64,000 bases of DNA from Candidatus Brockarchaeota archaeon (GTDB lineage: Archaea > Thermoproteota > EX4484-205 > JAAOZP01): contig JAFNIX010000003.1 of assembly GCA_017601225.1 (NCBI GenBank), forward strand, positions 62,001 to 126,000, written 5' to 3'. Numbering within the stretch: the stretch's first letter is position 1; each line of letters opens with the position of its first letter. The notes beneath the pieces were generated by a model. It did not search any database. It saw nothing but the letters and a program-made list of their open reading frames with translations, and was not told where the DNA came from. A program made the position numbers and the translations under genes. Shown here piece by piece: positions 17,593 through 25,662 of this stretch.

Positions 17593-18903
17593 ATGAGGAG
17601 CCATTCACGTATGGCTGGGCTGGTCGACGATAAGGCGTTTGAAAAAAGGTACAGGAGAAATCTTCTAATCTTCCTAATAGACTGGATGACATATGGTTCA
17701 GCGATGAACTTCGTTTCAGTATCTACTGTCCTGCCCGCCTTCATAATGAGCCTCACCGACTCTAAGATAGCTGTAGGATTAGTCACAACAATAGCGTTTT
17801 TAGGATGGAATTTTTTCCAACTGATTTCAGCTGTGAGAATAGAGACGAGGAAGTATAAGAAGCCTTTTCTACTAAGAATAACTCCTGGTGAAAGAATACC
17901 GTGGCTGATAGTTGCTTTTTCAACAATCCTGCTTGCGGGAAGGGAACCTTTATTAGCCCTGCTTATATTCTACGCGTCGTACATTACGATAAACGTTTCC
18001 TCCGGCCTCTGCACCACCGCTTGGCTAGATATTGTTGCTAAGACGATTCCTGAGGAGAAGAGAGGCTTCTTCTTCGCAACCGCAAACCTTATCTCGTCAA
18101 TCTTAGGATTGGCAAGCGGCGTCGCAGTGGCTTTCTACATGAATTTCTTCGAATACCCTGTAAACTATGCTATGTGCTTCCTAACGGCGTTTATACTCGT
18201 AGCAATATCCTGGCTAGCCATCACATTCATAGATGAGCCGCCGTCAAACGTGGTTGGAAACCCGCGCAGCATCAGAGAATACTTCAGCAAGATTCCGAGA
18301 ATCATTAAGAACGATAGGAACTACGTGTCTTACACGGTATCCGGAATAATCGGTTCCTTCGGGGGCATAGCCTCTTCATTCTACACGGCGTACGCCATAG
18401 ACAGGTTTAAGGCAGGCGGCTTAGAAATAGGATTATTCACATCGGTACTCGTCGGGACGCAGATACTCACCAATATACTCTGGGGGTTTATTCAGGAAAA
18501 ATACGGGCATAAGACGGTTCTCTTAGCAGGAGGTGTAGCAGGCGTCTCAGCGACCCTTACCGCGCTTCTCGCCGGTTCACCAGGCCACTTCCTGTTGGTT
18601 TTTGCTCTCTCCGGAGCTTCTTTCAGCTCCTTCATGGTTTCAAGCTTCCCTCTGCTGATGGAAATGGCCCCCGAGGAGGATAGGCCGACATACATAGGTT
18701 TAAACAGTGCCCTTAGAGCCCCTTCTCAGGCGATTGCTCCCGTTATCGGTGGGCTTATTATCGAGAAATACGGTTACCCGCCGGCCTTCCTGGCTTCAGC
18801 ATTATTCTCCACAGTCGGCACGGTTATTTTAGCAAGGGTTAGGCAGAAGCCCCGTCGAAGCGCGGAGGCTTCAATACTGGGAAAACTTTTAAAGCGTTTT
18901 TGA
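17593..18903 (+). CDS. major facilitator superfamily transporter
   Basis: A 436-residue membrane protein with about twelve hydrophobic helices in two halves separated by a cytoplasmic loop around EPPSNVVGNPRSIREYFSK. Short basic loops such as IRQRK-like RIETRKYKK and the C-terminal RVRQKPRRS follow the positive-inside rule. The loop KYGHKTVLLAGG after the eighth helix is the MFS motif A-like turn. Substrate cannot be inferred. A TATA-like CATATTTAAATCC lies at 17572-17584; that spacing would favour the second ATG at 17611 (MAGLVDDKAF) if the mRNA is leaderless. FprA is encoded 13 bases downstream, so the two are co-transcribed. Confidence 0.88.
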   Translation: MRSHSRMAGLVDDKAFEKRYRRNLLIFLIDWMTYGSAMNFVSVSTVLPAFIMSLTDSKIAVGLVTTIAFLGWNFFQLISAVRIETRKYKKPFLLRITPGERIPWLIVAFSTILLAGREPLLALLIFYASYITINVSSGLCTTAWLDIVAKTIPEEKRGFFFATANLISSILGLASGVAVAFYMNFFEYPVNYAMCFLTAFILVAISWLAITFIDEPPSNVVGNPRSIREYFSKIPRIIKNDRNYVSYTVSGIIGSFGGIASSFYTAYAIDRFKAGGLEIGLFTSVLVGTQILTNILWGFIQEKYGHKTVLLAGGVAGVSATLTALLAGSPGHFLLVFALSGASFSSFMVSSFPLLMEMAPEEDRPTYIGLNSALRAPSQAIAPVIGGLIIEKYGYPPAFLASALFSTVGTVILARVRQKPRRSAEASILGKLLKRF

Positions 18904-18916
18904 AAGAAAGCCTAGC

Positions 18917-20125
18917 ATGCACACCCCGTCTTGGAGGATTATCGGCAGAGGGGTTTACTGGCTGAGCATGCCTGACTATGAGTCTAGGCTTTTCGAAAAC
19001 ATGTGGCCAATACCCTCCGGGGTTAACTATAATGCTTACCTGGTTTCCGACGGCGATGAATGCCTGCTGGTGGATTCTTCTAAAAACGTTTACGATGTTG
19101 AAGAATTCACGAGTCTTCTCAAACAGGTTGCTGATCCAAGAAGGATAAAACATGTCGCGGTGCTCCACGCGGAGCCTGACCACAGCGGCCTCATTGGGGG
19201 GCTTTCAAGCATTTTCGGCAGCCCCATGCTATACTCAACGCTTAGAGCCTCCGCCTTCATGAGGAGCATGTTTAACGTTGAAACAAGGACTGTTAAGGAT
19301 GGGGAAATTATAAGGGTTGGGGGGAGAGCACTCCGGGTTATTGAGCTTCCCTGGATACACTGGCCGGATACGATGCTCCTCTACCTTGAGGACGAGGGGA
19401 TCCTGTTCAGCTCCGATGCCTTCGGGGCTTTCGGTGCCCTTGAGAAGCCTGTTTTCGACGATGAGGCGGATTTCGAACAGTATGAGCGTAATGCTAAAGA
19501 GTATTTCGCAACAGTCGTCGCAGCCTACAGGCAGATGGTTCTGAAGGCTCTTGACAAGATTAATAGACTAGGCTTAAGCCTGAGGCTTATCGCTCCCGCC
19601 CACGGAGTTGTTTTAAGAAGCAGGATACCTGAGGTCGTTGAAGAGTTAACCTCCTGGTGCGAGTTGAGAAGAAAGAGGAAAGTGACGGTGGTTTACGGGT
19701 CTATGTACGGCTTCACCGAGCGGCTCGCAAGGCTCGCATGCGGCATCATTAAGAATAGGGTTGACGAGGTTGCTTTCCACAGCTGTGTGAGTAGCAGTGT
19801 AAACAGTATTTTAAGCGACATTGTGGATTCAGCAGGCGTGGTCTTCATAACCCCGACCTACGAGGGAAACGTGTTTCCACCCTTAAGCAACATTGTTGAG
19901 CTTCTAAGAATAAAGAAAATGGGTGTTGGAAAGATTGCAGCCGTAACCGTGACGAAGCTTTGGGGAGGGACAGCGGCAAGCCAGCTTTCGTCAAGGCTAA
20001 GCGAGGCTGGCTTCGAGGTCTCGCATGTCTGCGAATACGTTAACTATCCTGGTGGAAGAGACTTGACGGAGTACGAGACCCTTCTCCACGGCTTCATTGA
20101 AAAGGCTCTGGGAAAAGTTGAATAG
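18917..20125 (+). CDS. A-type flavoprotein (FprA/FDP family)
   Basis: A 402-residue flavodiiron protein that reduces O2 to water or NO to N2O, protecting anaerobes. The metallo-beta-lactamase domain contains the di-iron site HAEPDH (H84, E86, D88, H89), with further ligands in IHWPDT, SSDAFG and APAHGVV. The flavodoxin domain starts near residue 253 with VVYGSMYGFTERLA, the FMN phosphate loop, and has TPTYEGN for the isoalloxazine. Length fits the two-domain minimal form with no rubredoxin extension; a rubredoxin-like domain exists elsewhere in the window fused to an FTR. In an operon with the MFS gene. Confidence 0.93.
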   Translation: MHTPSWRIIGRGVYWLSMPDYESRLFENMWPIPSGVNYNAYLVSDGDECLLVDSSKNVYDVEEFTSLLKQVADPRRIKHVAVLHAEPDHSGLIGGLSSIFGSPMLYSTLRASAFMRSMFNVETRTVKDGEIIRVGGRALRVIELPWIHWPDTMLLYLEDEGILFSSDAFGAFGALEKPVFDDEADFEQYERNAKEYFATVVAAYRQMVLKALDKINRLGLSLRLIAPAHGVVLRSRIPEVVEELTSWCELRRKRKVTVVYGSMYGFTERLARLACGIIKNRVDEVAFHSCVSSSVNSILSDIVDSAGVVFITPTYEGNVFPPLSNIVELLRIKKMGVGKIAAVTVTKLWGGTAASQLSSRLSEAGFEVSHVCEYVNYPGGRDLTEYETLLHGFIEKALGKVE

Positions 20126-20169
20126 GATGGTTGGTAAACTTTTATAACCCTGCACCCGTATGATCAGCC

Positions 20170-20631
20170 ATGTCTTCAACGGAGCCCGCCTTAGACGAAC
20201 TGGATCTTAAGATACTTAGACAGCTTATGGCTGATTCCAGGATGTCGTACAGGAAGATAGCTAAAGAGCTTGGAGTTGCCCCTGGGACAGTTCTAGCCAG
20301 AATTAGGAGAATGGAGGAAAACAGGGTTTTGAAGAAATATACTTTAAGCGTTGACTACGAGAAGCTTGGTTTCTCGGTTACCAGTGTGACGGAGATAAGG
20401 GTTTCAAGGGGTAAGCTTGTGGAGGTGGAGAAGAAGCTGGCTGAGCTCCCAGGTGTATGCGCGGTCTACGATGTCACGGGGGATGTTGACGCTATAGTGA
20501 TAAGCAAGTTTAGGAACCCTGCTGAGTTAAGCAGGTTTACGAAGAGGATTCTGTCAATGCCGAACGTTGAGAGAACCAATACTCACTTCGTCTTAACCGT
20601 GGTTAAAGAGGATTTCAACATTTCTATTTAG
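20170..20631 (+). CDS. Lrp/AsnC family transcriptional regulator
   Basis: A 153-residue regulator with an N-terminal helix-turn-helix (LDELDLKILRQLMADSRMS, then YRKIAKELGVAPGTVLARI) and a C-terminal RAM/AsnC ligand-binding domain (VTEIRVSRGKLVEVEKKL, GVCAVYDVTGDVDAIVISK). Such proteins form octamers and respond to amino acids or metabolites. A TATA-like AACTTTTATAACC at 20139-20151 is well placed for its own transcript. The following gap contains a repeated 13-mer that could be an operator for this or another regulator. Full length with no unusual residues. Confidence 0.92.
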   Translation: MSSTEPALDELDLKILRQLMADSRMSYRKIAKELGVAPGTVLARIRRMEENRVLKKYTLSVDYEKLGFSVTSVTEIRVSRGKLVEVEKKLAELPGVCAVYDVTGDVDAIVISKFRNPAELSRFTKRILSMPNVERTNTHFVLTVVKEDFNISI

Positions 20632-20677
20632 GGGTTTATTTCGGTAAAAAGAGGATTGTAAATGCTCCTTTGAGAAT

Positions 20678-20754
20678 AAGTTAGACAAATGTCGTTAAAA
20701 TTTTATCTTCAATTAAAAACAGTTTTATAGGTTAAAAAAACAAGTTAGACAAAT
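20678..20754. repeat. direct repeat AAGTTAGACAAAT, two copies
   Basis: The 13-mer AAGTTAGACAAAT occurs at 20678-20690 and again at 20742-20754, 64 bases apart, between the Lrp-type gene and the dolichol-kinase-like gene. The second copy runs into the TTG start codon. A related AGTTGGACAAAT is at 28655-28666. Possible regulator binding site; function unknown. Confidence 0.5.
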
Positions 20755-21458
20755 TGCTTGAAACCCTAGCGATAGAAGGAGTGTACGCCGGCGTATTCTT
20801 CATATGGGTATTGTTCGTCGTCGGGGTCTTAACCTACCTTTGCTACAAGATTCTTGTTAAGAGGGTTCCTGAAGGCGTGGCAGTCTACTACAACAGGAAG
20901 ATAATCCATATTCTCGCAGGCGGGTTAATAGGCTACCTTGTGCCCTTTACTTTCAGCACACCCTTCTACCCGTTGGTTCTCTCAATGGTCCTAGGGGTTT
21001 TCACCCTCATCCCTCATCTTCTTAAAAAGCCTATGTACTGGTTTCAGACGAGCGACAATGCTTACGAGGTTCACTTCTGTTTAAGCTGGGGGCTGATACT
21101 GACCGCGGGCTGGCTCTTCACCGGTGGGTTCGCCGGTGGAAACTTCTGGTTTGGAGTAATACCCATAATGTTCATGGCGCTCGGGGATGCTGTAACCGGG
21201 CTTGTCAGGAATGCGATGTTCAAGAGGCGCACAAAGTCTTGGTGGGGAAACCTGGCTATGGCCATCGTCAACGTCATAATAGGTTTAAAGCTCGCGCTGC
21301 CCGGTGTCGTCGCCGGGCTGTTCAGCAGCATAATCGAGCATTTCGAATTCGGCCCTATAGACGATAACATAACTGTCCCGATCTCCGCCTTTCTAATCCT
21401 GATGCTGTTCTACTTTTTTATGCCTGAAGCATTTTCAATTCTGAATGTTTTATCCTGA
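20754..21458 (+). CDS. membrane CTP-dependent kinase-like protein (dolichol/phytol kinase family)
   Basis: A 234-residue protein with six to seven hydrophobic helices. It has the conserved elements of the SEC59/DGK1/VTE5 group: NRKIIHILAGGLIGY, then ALGDAVTGLVRN, RTKSWWGNLAM and the terminal EHFEFGPIDDNITVP. These membrane kinases phosphorylate dolichol, phytol or geranylgeraniol with CTP, and archaeal relatives serve isoprenoid salvage or polyprenol phosphate supply for lipid and glycan synthesis. The start is TTG; a GTG 27 bases on is an alternative. Family likely, exact substrate unknown. Confidence 0.75.
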   Translation: MLETLAIEGVYAGVFFIWVLFVVGVLTYLCYKILVKRVPEGVAVYYNRKIIHILAGGLIGYLVPFTFSTPFYPLVLSMVLGVFTLIPHLLKKPMYWFQTSDNAYEVHFCLSWGLILTAGWLFTGGFAGGNFWFGVIPIMFMALGDAVTGLVRNAMFKRRTKSWWGNLAMAIVNVIIGLKLALPGVVAGLFSSIIEHFEFGPIDDNITVPISAFLILMLFYFFMPEAFSILNVLS

Positions 21459-21520
21459 GGCTAGTCGCTTCCCTCACGTAATGTGGAAACTTTATTAATC
21501 TCCAAAAAGTCGCAGGCAGT

Positions 21521-22357
21521 ATGGAGTCTCATGAGGAGGCTTATGAGAAAGCCCGTGGGAAAATTGATTATGTTGAAATTAGCAAGGAGGTTAAAGAGGT
21601 TGTTTTAAACAGGTTTAAAATAATAGGGTATGATGAGGATATTCCGGGCTTGGCTGTACACCATCCAGCAGGCCCGTCTCGCAAACTATTGCTGTTTCTA
21701 CACGGCCTAGGCGGCAGTAAGGAAGATGTTCTATACTTTAAAACATTTGTGGAGAACTTTGGTTTCTCGATAATGGCGATTGACGCTAGGGGGCATGGAG
21801 ATAGGAAGCTGAATCCTGAAAACTTTAAGCCTGAGCTGTTGATCGAATACTTAGGTAAAACAATAGTTGACAACAGGCTTGCGATAGACATTTCCTTCAG
21901 AAACCATTGGGTTGAAGAGGGGAAGCTTATTCTCACGGGGGCAAGCATGGGGGGAATACTGGGAGGCGTGTTGGCAGGGGTGGACAAGAGGATTAGCGGT
22001 GCTGTACTCTACGTCCCAGGCGGGGATCTTGTTGAAATATTGTCTAAAAGCAATGTGCCGATGCTGGTTGAACTAAGGAGAAAAGTGCCTCCTGAGCTGA
22101 TTAACTTTGTTAAACCGCTTCTCGCACCAGTAGACCCGATAAACTATATTGACAAGGTGTCTCCGAGACCCTTGTTGATTCAGCTGGGTAAGCATGATGA
22201 TATTGTTCCCTTTAAAAACGGTATGAAGCTGTTCGAGAAAGCTAAGGAGCCGAAGCAGCTTGTAGTGCATGACTCGGGGCACGCTTTACCCGTTGACAAG
22301 GCTGTTGAAGAAACAGTCAACTGGTTGAGGAAAAATTTTCCGCAGCTAATGGTTTAA
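21521..22357 (+). CDS. alpha/beta hydrolase
   Basis: A 278-residue alpha/beta-fold hydrolase. The oxyanion strand is LLLFLHGLGGSKEDV, the nucleophile elbow is GASMG with S142, the acid lies in LGKHDDIVP and the histidine in DSGHALP. This is a complete Ser-Asp-His triad. The IDARGHGD loop is like that of esterases and acyl-peptide-hydrolase-type lipases. The N-terminus is about 45 residues longer than minimal esterases but not a signal peptide, so it is cytosolic. Stands alone on the plus strand, with a 60-base gap upstream. Ester substrate unknown. Confidence 0.87.
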   Translation: MESHEEAYEKARGKIDYVEISKEVKEVVLNRFKIIGYDEDIPGLAVHHPAGPSRKLLLFLHGLGGSKEDVLYFKTFVENFGFSIMAIDARGHGDRKLNPENFKPELLIEYLGKTIVDNRLAIDISFRNHWVEEGKLILTGASMGGILGGVLAGVDKRISGAVLYVPGGDLVEILSKSNVPMLVELRRKVPPELINFVKPLLAPVDPINYIDKVSPRPLLIQLGKHDDIVPFKNGMKLFEKAKEPKQLVVHDSGHALPVDKAVEETVNWLRKNFPQLMV

Positions 22358-22517
22358 AACGCAATATCAGTATTAATATGCCGCCATAAATTTAGATATT
22401 GCAACTTAGGTTTTCTAATGATTCGAAGGGTTAATTAACCGCACGCTTTAGCGCGCAAATTGTCTTTAAAAAGTTGTATCGCCTCGAGCCTCTTGCAAAA
22501 CTATCCAACCTACCTGT

Positions 22518-23399
22518 TTAGACAGTCCCTTTTCTCCTACGAGTCATCTCTACTAGGGAGATGATTACTGAAATCAAAATCAGTGACGCACCGATCGACT
22601 CTATTGCCCCAAGCCTCTCCCCCAGCATTAGGAAGGAGAATGAGGCTGCGGAAACCGGTTCAAGAGCATAGATTAGAACAGCCTGGGATGCGGAAGTATA
22701 TTTCTGACCCAATACCTGTAATACTCCGACGAGTATGGAGCATACTGCTGCAAGATAGAGAAGCACCGGGAGGACTTCAACCAGGCTTTCAGAGACAAGT
22801 GAAGCATGGGAAAAAGCCAAACCGGTAATTGCTGTAACGGCATACTGGAAGAAGACCAGATCCAGCGAGAAGTATTTTTTAGAAAACCTGTCTACTGCTA
22901 AGACTTGAAGTGCCCAGAAGAAGGCGCCTGCTAAAACCATGAGGTCCCCGATTCTAGACTCGTAGGATCCTCCTGACATCAAATACATTCCGACTACTGA
23001 CAGGATTAACGCTAGTGTAAACTTATGATTATAGTTGAACCTTCTCCTTAAAACGTCTATAGCGTAAACTATAGGGATGTAGAGGCTCGTTATGAAGCCT
23101 GAGTTAGACGCAGAAGTATACCCTGTTCCAAGCCCCTGAAGGAAGATCCCCCCGAAATAGAGTAGTCCCAGAATTATCCCTGGGCCAGCGGCCTCGAGAA
23201 GCTTACTCCTGTTCTTCAAAAGGCTGTGGGCGAAGTACGGCAGTAGGAGAATAACCGATAGTGTAAACCTGAAGACAACGTATTCCCCTGCGTTTATTCT
23301 GGAGACGACTATTTTAATAAGGGGGAAGGAGGTCCCCCAGAGGATTGAGACAATAATCAATAGTGAGGGCCCCAGGACCTTAATACTAGGTTTCAGCAT
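22518..23399 (-). CDS. EamA/DMT-family transporter
   Basis: A 293-residue protein with ten hydrophobic helices arranged as two EamA repeats. The first repeat has ILWGTSFPLIKI and the second ILVGVLQVLGQKYTSASQAVLI, followed by the canonical ALEPVSAASFSFLMLGERLG. Drug/metabolite transporters of this type export amino acids, nucleotides or drugs. It is encoded 69 bases downstream of the GH20-like gene on the same strand and may share its transcript, which could mean a role in amino sugar or peptide traffic, but this is only contextual. Confidence 0.88.
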   Translation of the reverse strand: MLKPSIKVLGPSLLIIVSILWGTSFPLIKIVVSRINAGEYVVFRFTLSVILLLPYFAHSLLKNRSKLLEAAGPGIILGLLYFGGIFLQGLGTGYTSASNSGFITSLYIPIVYAIDVLRRRFNYNHKFTLALILSVVGMYLMSGGSYESRIGDLMVLAGAFFWALQVLAVDRFSKKYFSLDLVFFQYAVTAITGLAFSHASLVSESLVEVLPVLLYLAAVCSILVGVLQVLGQKYTSASQAVLIYALEPVSAASFSFLMLGERLGAIESIGASLILISVIISLVEMTRRRKGTV

Positions 23400-23468
23400 A
23401 TGCAGTGGGGTTAAACAGGGTGTTTAATAACTTGTTCCCGTTGGAGTATTATCGGGGGGAATGGGTTT

Positions 23469-24425
23469 TCACTGGGAGAGCATTTCCATCGCCACCCTGA
23501 TGGGCGGCCACTGGGCAAGGCTCCCGGGCTCAACAGCACCCCAAGTGGTGCACAGGTAGCCGAGCATACGCTCGTCACCCATAAATCTCTGCGAAAACCT
23601 TATGAAAGCTTTAGTCGCGTCAACATCCTTCCAGCCGCTCGGCAGCACGCGGAATCCTTTCTCGAGGAAAAACGGTATTGAAGGATAGTCTTCACGCAGA
23701 GTATAGTGCCAGTCACATATCACTATGTCCCTCGGAATCATGTCGACCGCTGGGTGAGTCTGGTTCTCAGAAGCCTCCCACATTCCGTAGCCAGTGGTCT
23801 TGCTGTCCAGCAGGCGATCACCCCACATCAACATCTCAACGCCACGCTTCTTCAAATGATCATAGTAATCGTTAGCCGCCTTTGCGAAAAGCCTGCTTGG
23901 ACTCTGGTTCCGGCAGCGCGGGCAATACTCTGAGGCGATGAGGAAGACCTCATCCATCCCCACGTGCAGCGCGTCTGCTTCAAACACGTCTATAAGCTCA
24001 TCGAAAAGGCTGAAAACAATCCTGTTAACCTCAGGGTGCTGTGGACACCAGCTCCGGCAATATATTCCCTCGTTACCCGGAAACTGTCCAGGGGTCTCGT
24101 CAAACTGGGGGTACTGGGTTAGAAGCGGGAAAGTCGTTCTACCCCAAGACTGGTGCCCTAGACACTGGAACTGCGGTATTAAACGGATGCCGTGTGAACG
24201 GCACTCTTCAACAAGTATGCGGGCATGGTCAAGCGTTATCGGGTTTGGACCCCGCAGCTCGGGGTGAGAAGAATAAGCATAATTATAATCCACTTCAGCC
24301 ACGAGAACGTTTACGCCGAGACCTGCTAATTCAGAAACCTCTTTAGCTAAAGCATCAATATCATCGTTGTTGTTGCATAACAAGTGAATACCGCGCCACA
24401 GCCCGTGTCTCATGATTCTCTTCAT
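23469..24425 (-). CDS. GH20-like beta-N-acetylhexosaminidase
   Basis: A 318-residue TIM-barrel glycosidase. The GH20 catalytic pair appears in HVGMDEV (D158, E159), with the substrate-positioning PQFQCLGHQSWG earlier and the Trp-rich CTTWGAVEPGSLAQW near the end. It lacks the N-terminal GH20b domain and any signal peptide, so it is a short intracellular member working on small amino-sugar oligomers. Cysteines in EYCPRCRNQ may bind a metal, a feature seen in some archaeal/bacterial short members. Probably supplies N-acetylglucosamine or related sugar. Other glycosidases (GH4, GH1) and sugar kinase lie within 35 kb. Confidence 0.8.
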   Translation of the reverse strand: MKRIMRHGLWRGIHLLCNNNDDIDALAKEVSELAGLGVNVLVAEVDYNYAYSSHPELRGPNPITLDHARILVEECRSHGIRLIPQFQCLGHQSWGRTTFPLLTQYPQFDETPGQFPGNEGIYCRSWCPQHPEVNRIVFSLFDELIDVFEADALHVGMDEVFLIASEYCPRCRNQSPSRLFAKAANDYYDHLKKRGVEMLMWGDRLLDSKTTGYGMWEASENQTHPAVDMIPRDIVICDWHYTLREDYPSIPFFLEKGFRVLPSGWKDVDATKAFIRFSQRFMGDERMLGYLCTTWGAVEPGSLAQWPPIRVAMEMLSQ

Positions 24426-24467
24426 CCTAGCCTTCTTTAAAAAATATTTCTACGTTTAATCACAGGC

Positions 24468-25013
24468 TCATCCAACTATCTTTACCCTTAGTCCACTGAA
24501 CATTTCCCTCTTAGCCTTGCATATAGGGCAAACATATGGCGGTTCTTCTCGAAAGCAAACATAGCCGCATTGCCTGCAATACCACATTTTCAACCCCGCC
24601 CCGAAAGGCTTTTCGGAAACTACAGTATTCTTTTCTTCAACTGGTTTTTCACTTGGAGTTCCACCCCTCTTAGAATATGCTCTAGCCAGCTTCTCCAAAG
24701 GCCTGCGTTCAGGTATTGGTTTTATCGGCAGCTTCTTTTCAACAATATCCTTCCTAACGTAGAGTGCACAATAACAATAGCCGTATTCATCGCAATCAGG
24801 ATCCCTGTAGTCGCATGGGCATATAATGTCTCGGTCGATCTCAAAAACCCCGGTTGCAAGCCTACATGGGCATGAAGGATAACCGTAACGCTCCTCGTTA
24901 TGTCTCAGTCCTTCAAGAAGATCTGTGAGAAAGTCTTCGTCAGGATTCAAGTAGTAGCCGTGTGTTTTCGCATCGCTTTCAGCTCTTCGTCGCACCTGAT
25001 CTAGAGTCGTCAA
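24468..25013 (-). CDS. ferredoxin:thioredoxin/disulfide reductase catalytic subunit fused to rubredoxin-like domain
   Basis: A 181-residue protein with two domains. Residues 1-90 are the FTR catalytic fold with CPC at 48-50, CPC at 65-67 and CYC at 80-82 (extra C74), which hold a [4Fe-4S] cluster next to the redox-active disulfide. After a Pro/Lys-rich linker, residues ~143-172 form a rubredoxin-type knuckle pair, CRQC (146-149) and CPIC (162-165). Electrons from ferredoxin or via the rubredoxin-like site would reduce a disulfide partner. A fusion of this kind is known as ferredoxin:disulfide reductase in Methanosarcina. It overlaps the glutaredoxin-like gene by four bases, which points to that protein as the partner. 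Confidence 0.88.
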   Translation of the reverse strand: MTTLDQVRRRAESDAKTHGYYLNPDEDFLTDLLEGLRHNEERYGYPSCPCRLATGVFEIDRDIICPCDYRDPDCDEYGYCYCALYVRKDIVEKKLPIKPIPERRPLEKLARAYSKRGGTPSEKPVEEKNTVVSEKPFGAGLKMWYCRQCGYVCFREEPPYVCPICKAKREMFSGLRVKIVG

Positions 25014-25294
25014 ATTTCCAAGGCCTCCCTTATTTCATCCTCATCAAACCCTGTTATCAGCTTTTCGTCGTCTATTATCAACGTTGGAAAAGAGACATGC
25101 CCTCCTCTCCGTGTAATGTCGTCACGTATCTGTTCGTATTCTCCATCAGAACATAGGTCGACATCGACATACTCGTACTCAATACTGTTATCTGCTAGAA
25201 GCTTCTTCGCCTTTTTACACCAGACACATGTGCTCAAAGCATAAAGTAGAACCTTATGCTTATTGCTTTTTCCTTTAACCTTTGTAGCCTTCAT
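25010..25294 (-). CDS. glutaredoxin-like thiol redox protein
   Basis: A 94-residue thioredoxin-fold protein. The redox motif is CVWC (C23, C26) after LLYALST, the cis-proline is in VSFPTLIIDDEK, and the GFDEDEIREAL end is typical of NrdH/glutaredoxin-type redoxins. A basic 13-residue leader precedes the fold. Its stop overlaps the start of the FTR-rubredoxin gene, so the two are made together and it is the likely disulfide substrate, delivering electrons to ribonucleotide reductase, peroxiredoxin or another target. The 15-base palindrome TATGCCATAGGCATA sits directly before its ATG (25297-25311). Confidence 0.9.
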   Translation of the reverse strand: MKATKVKGKSNKHKVLLYALSTCVWCKKAKKLLADNSIEYEYVDVDLCSDGEYEQIRDDITRRGGHVSFPTLIIDDEKLITGFDEDEIREALEI

Positions 25295-25662
25295 TTTATG
25301 CCATAGGCATATTGACTAGGCTAAATATAACTGTTTCCCGTTTCTCGCATATGAAAAGTTTAAGAACAGTTGAAACAATCCTTTCAACATCTTCTTTGAA
25401 ATGTAGGCTTTCTAAGGATGAGGCTTCCGTCTATCCAGCTGGACTTTAACTCCAGATTCTGTCAGTAACACGCTAAGCCGTTAAACGGGTGATAGCATGC
25501 ACAGATCTTTTCCGCATTTTTCACAGCCTCCATTGTTATGCGAATCGCCCTGACTACCGTAAACCTAGGCTTGACCCCTAGTTGGTACAGTCAAGAAACT
25601 GTTGACATGCATTAGGCTTGAAATCGTTAAGGCTAAATAATTCTTTAAAGCATGTATAAGGC
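25295..25662. other. gene-free gap between divergent redox and sugar-kinase genes
   Basis: 368 bases between divergent genes. Contains the palindrome TATGCCATAGGCATA at 25297-25311 and a TATA-like ATATTTAG further upstream for the glutaredoxin operon. The middle (25380-25620) shows no open frame, tRNA or strong repeat that I can support. Confidence 0.5.
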
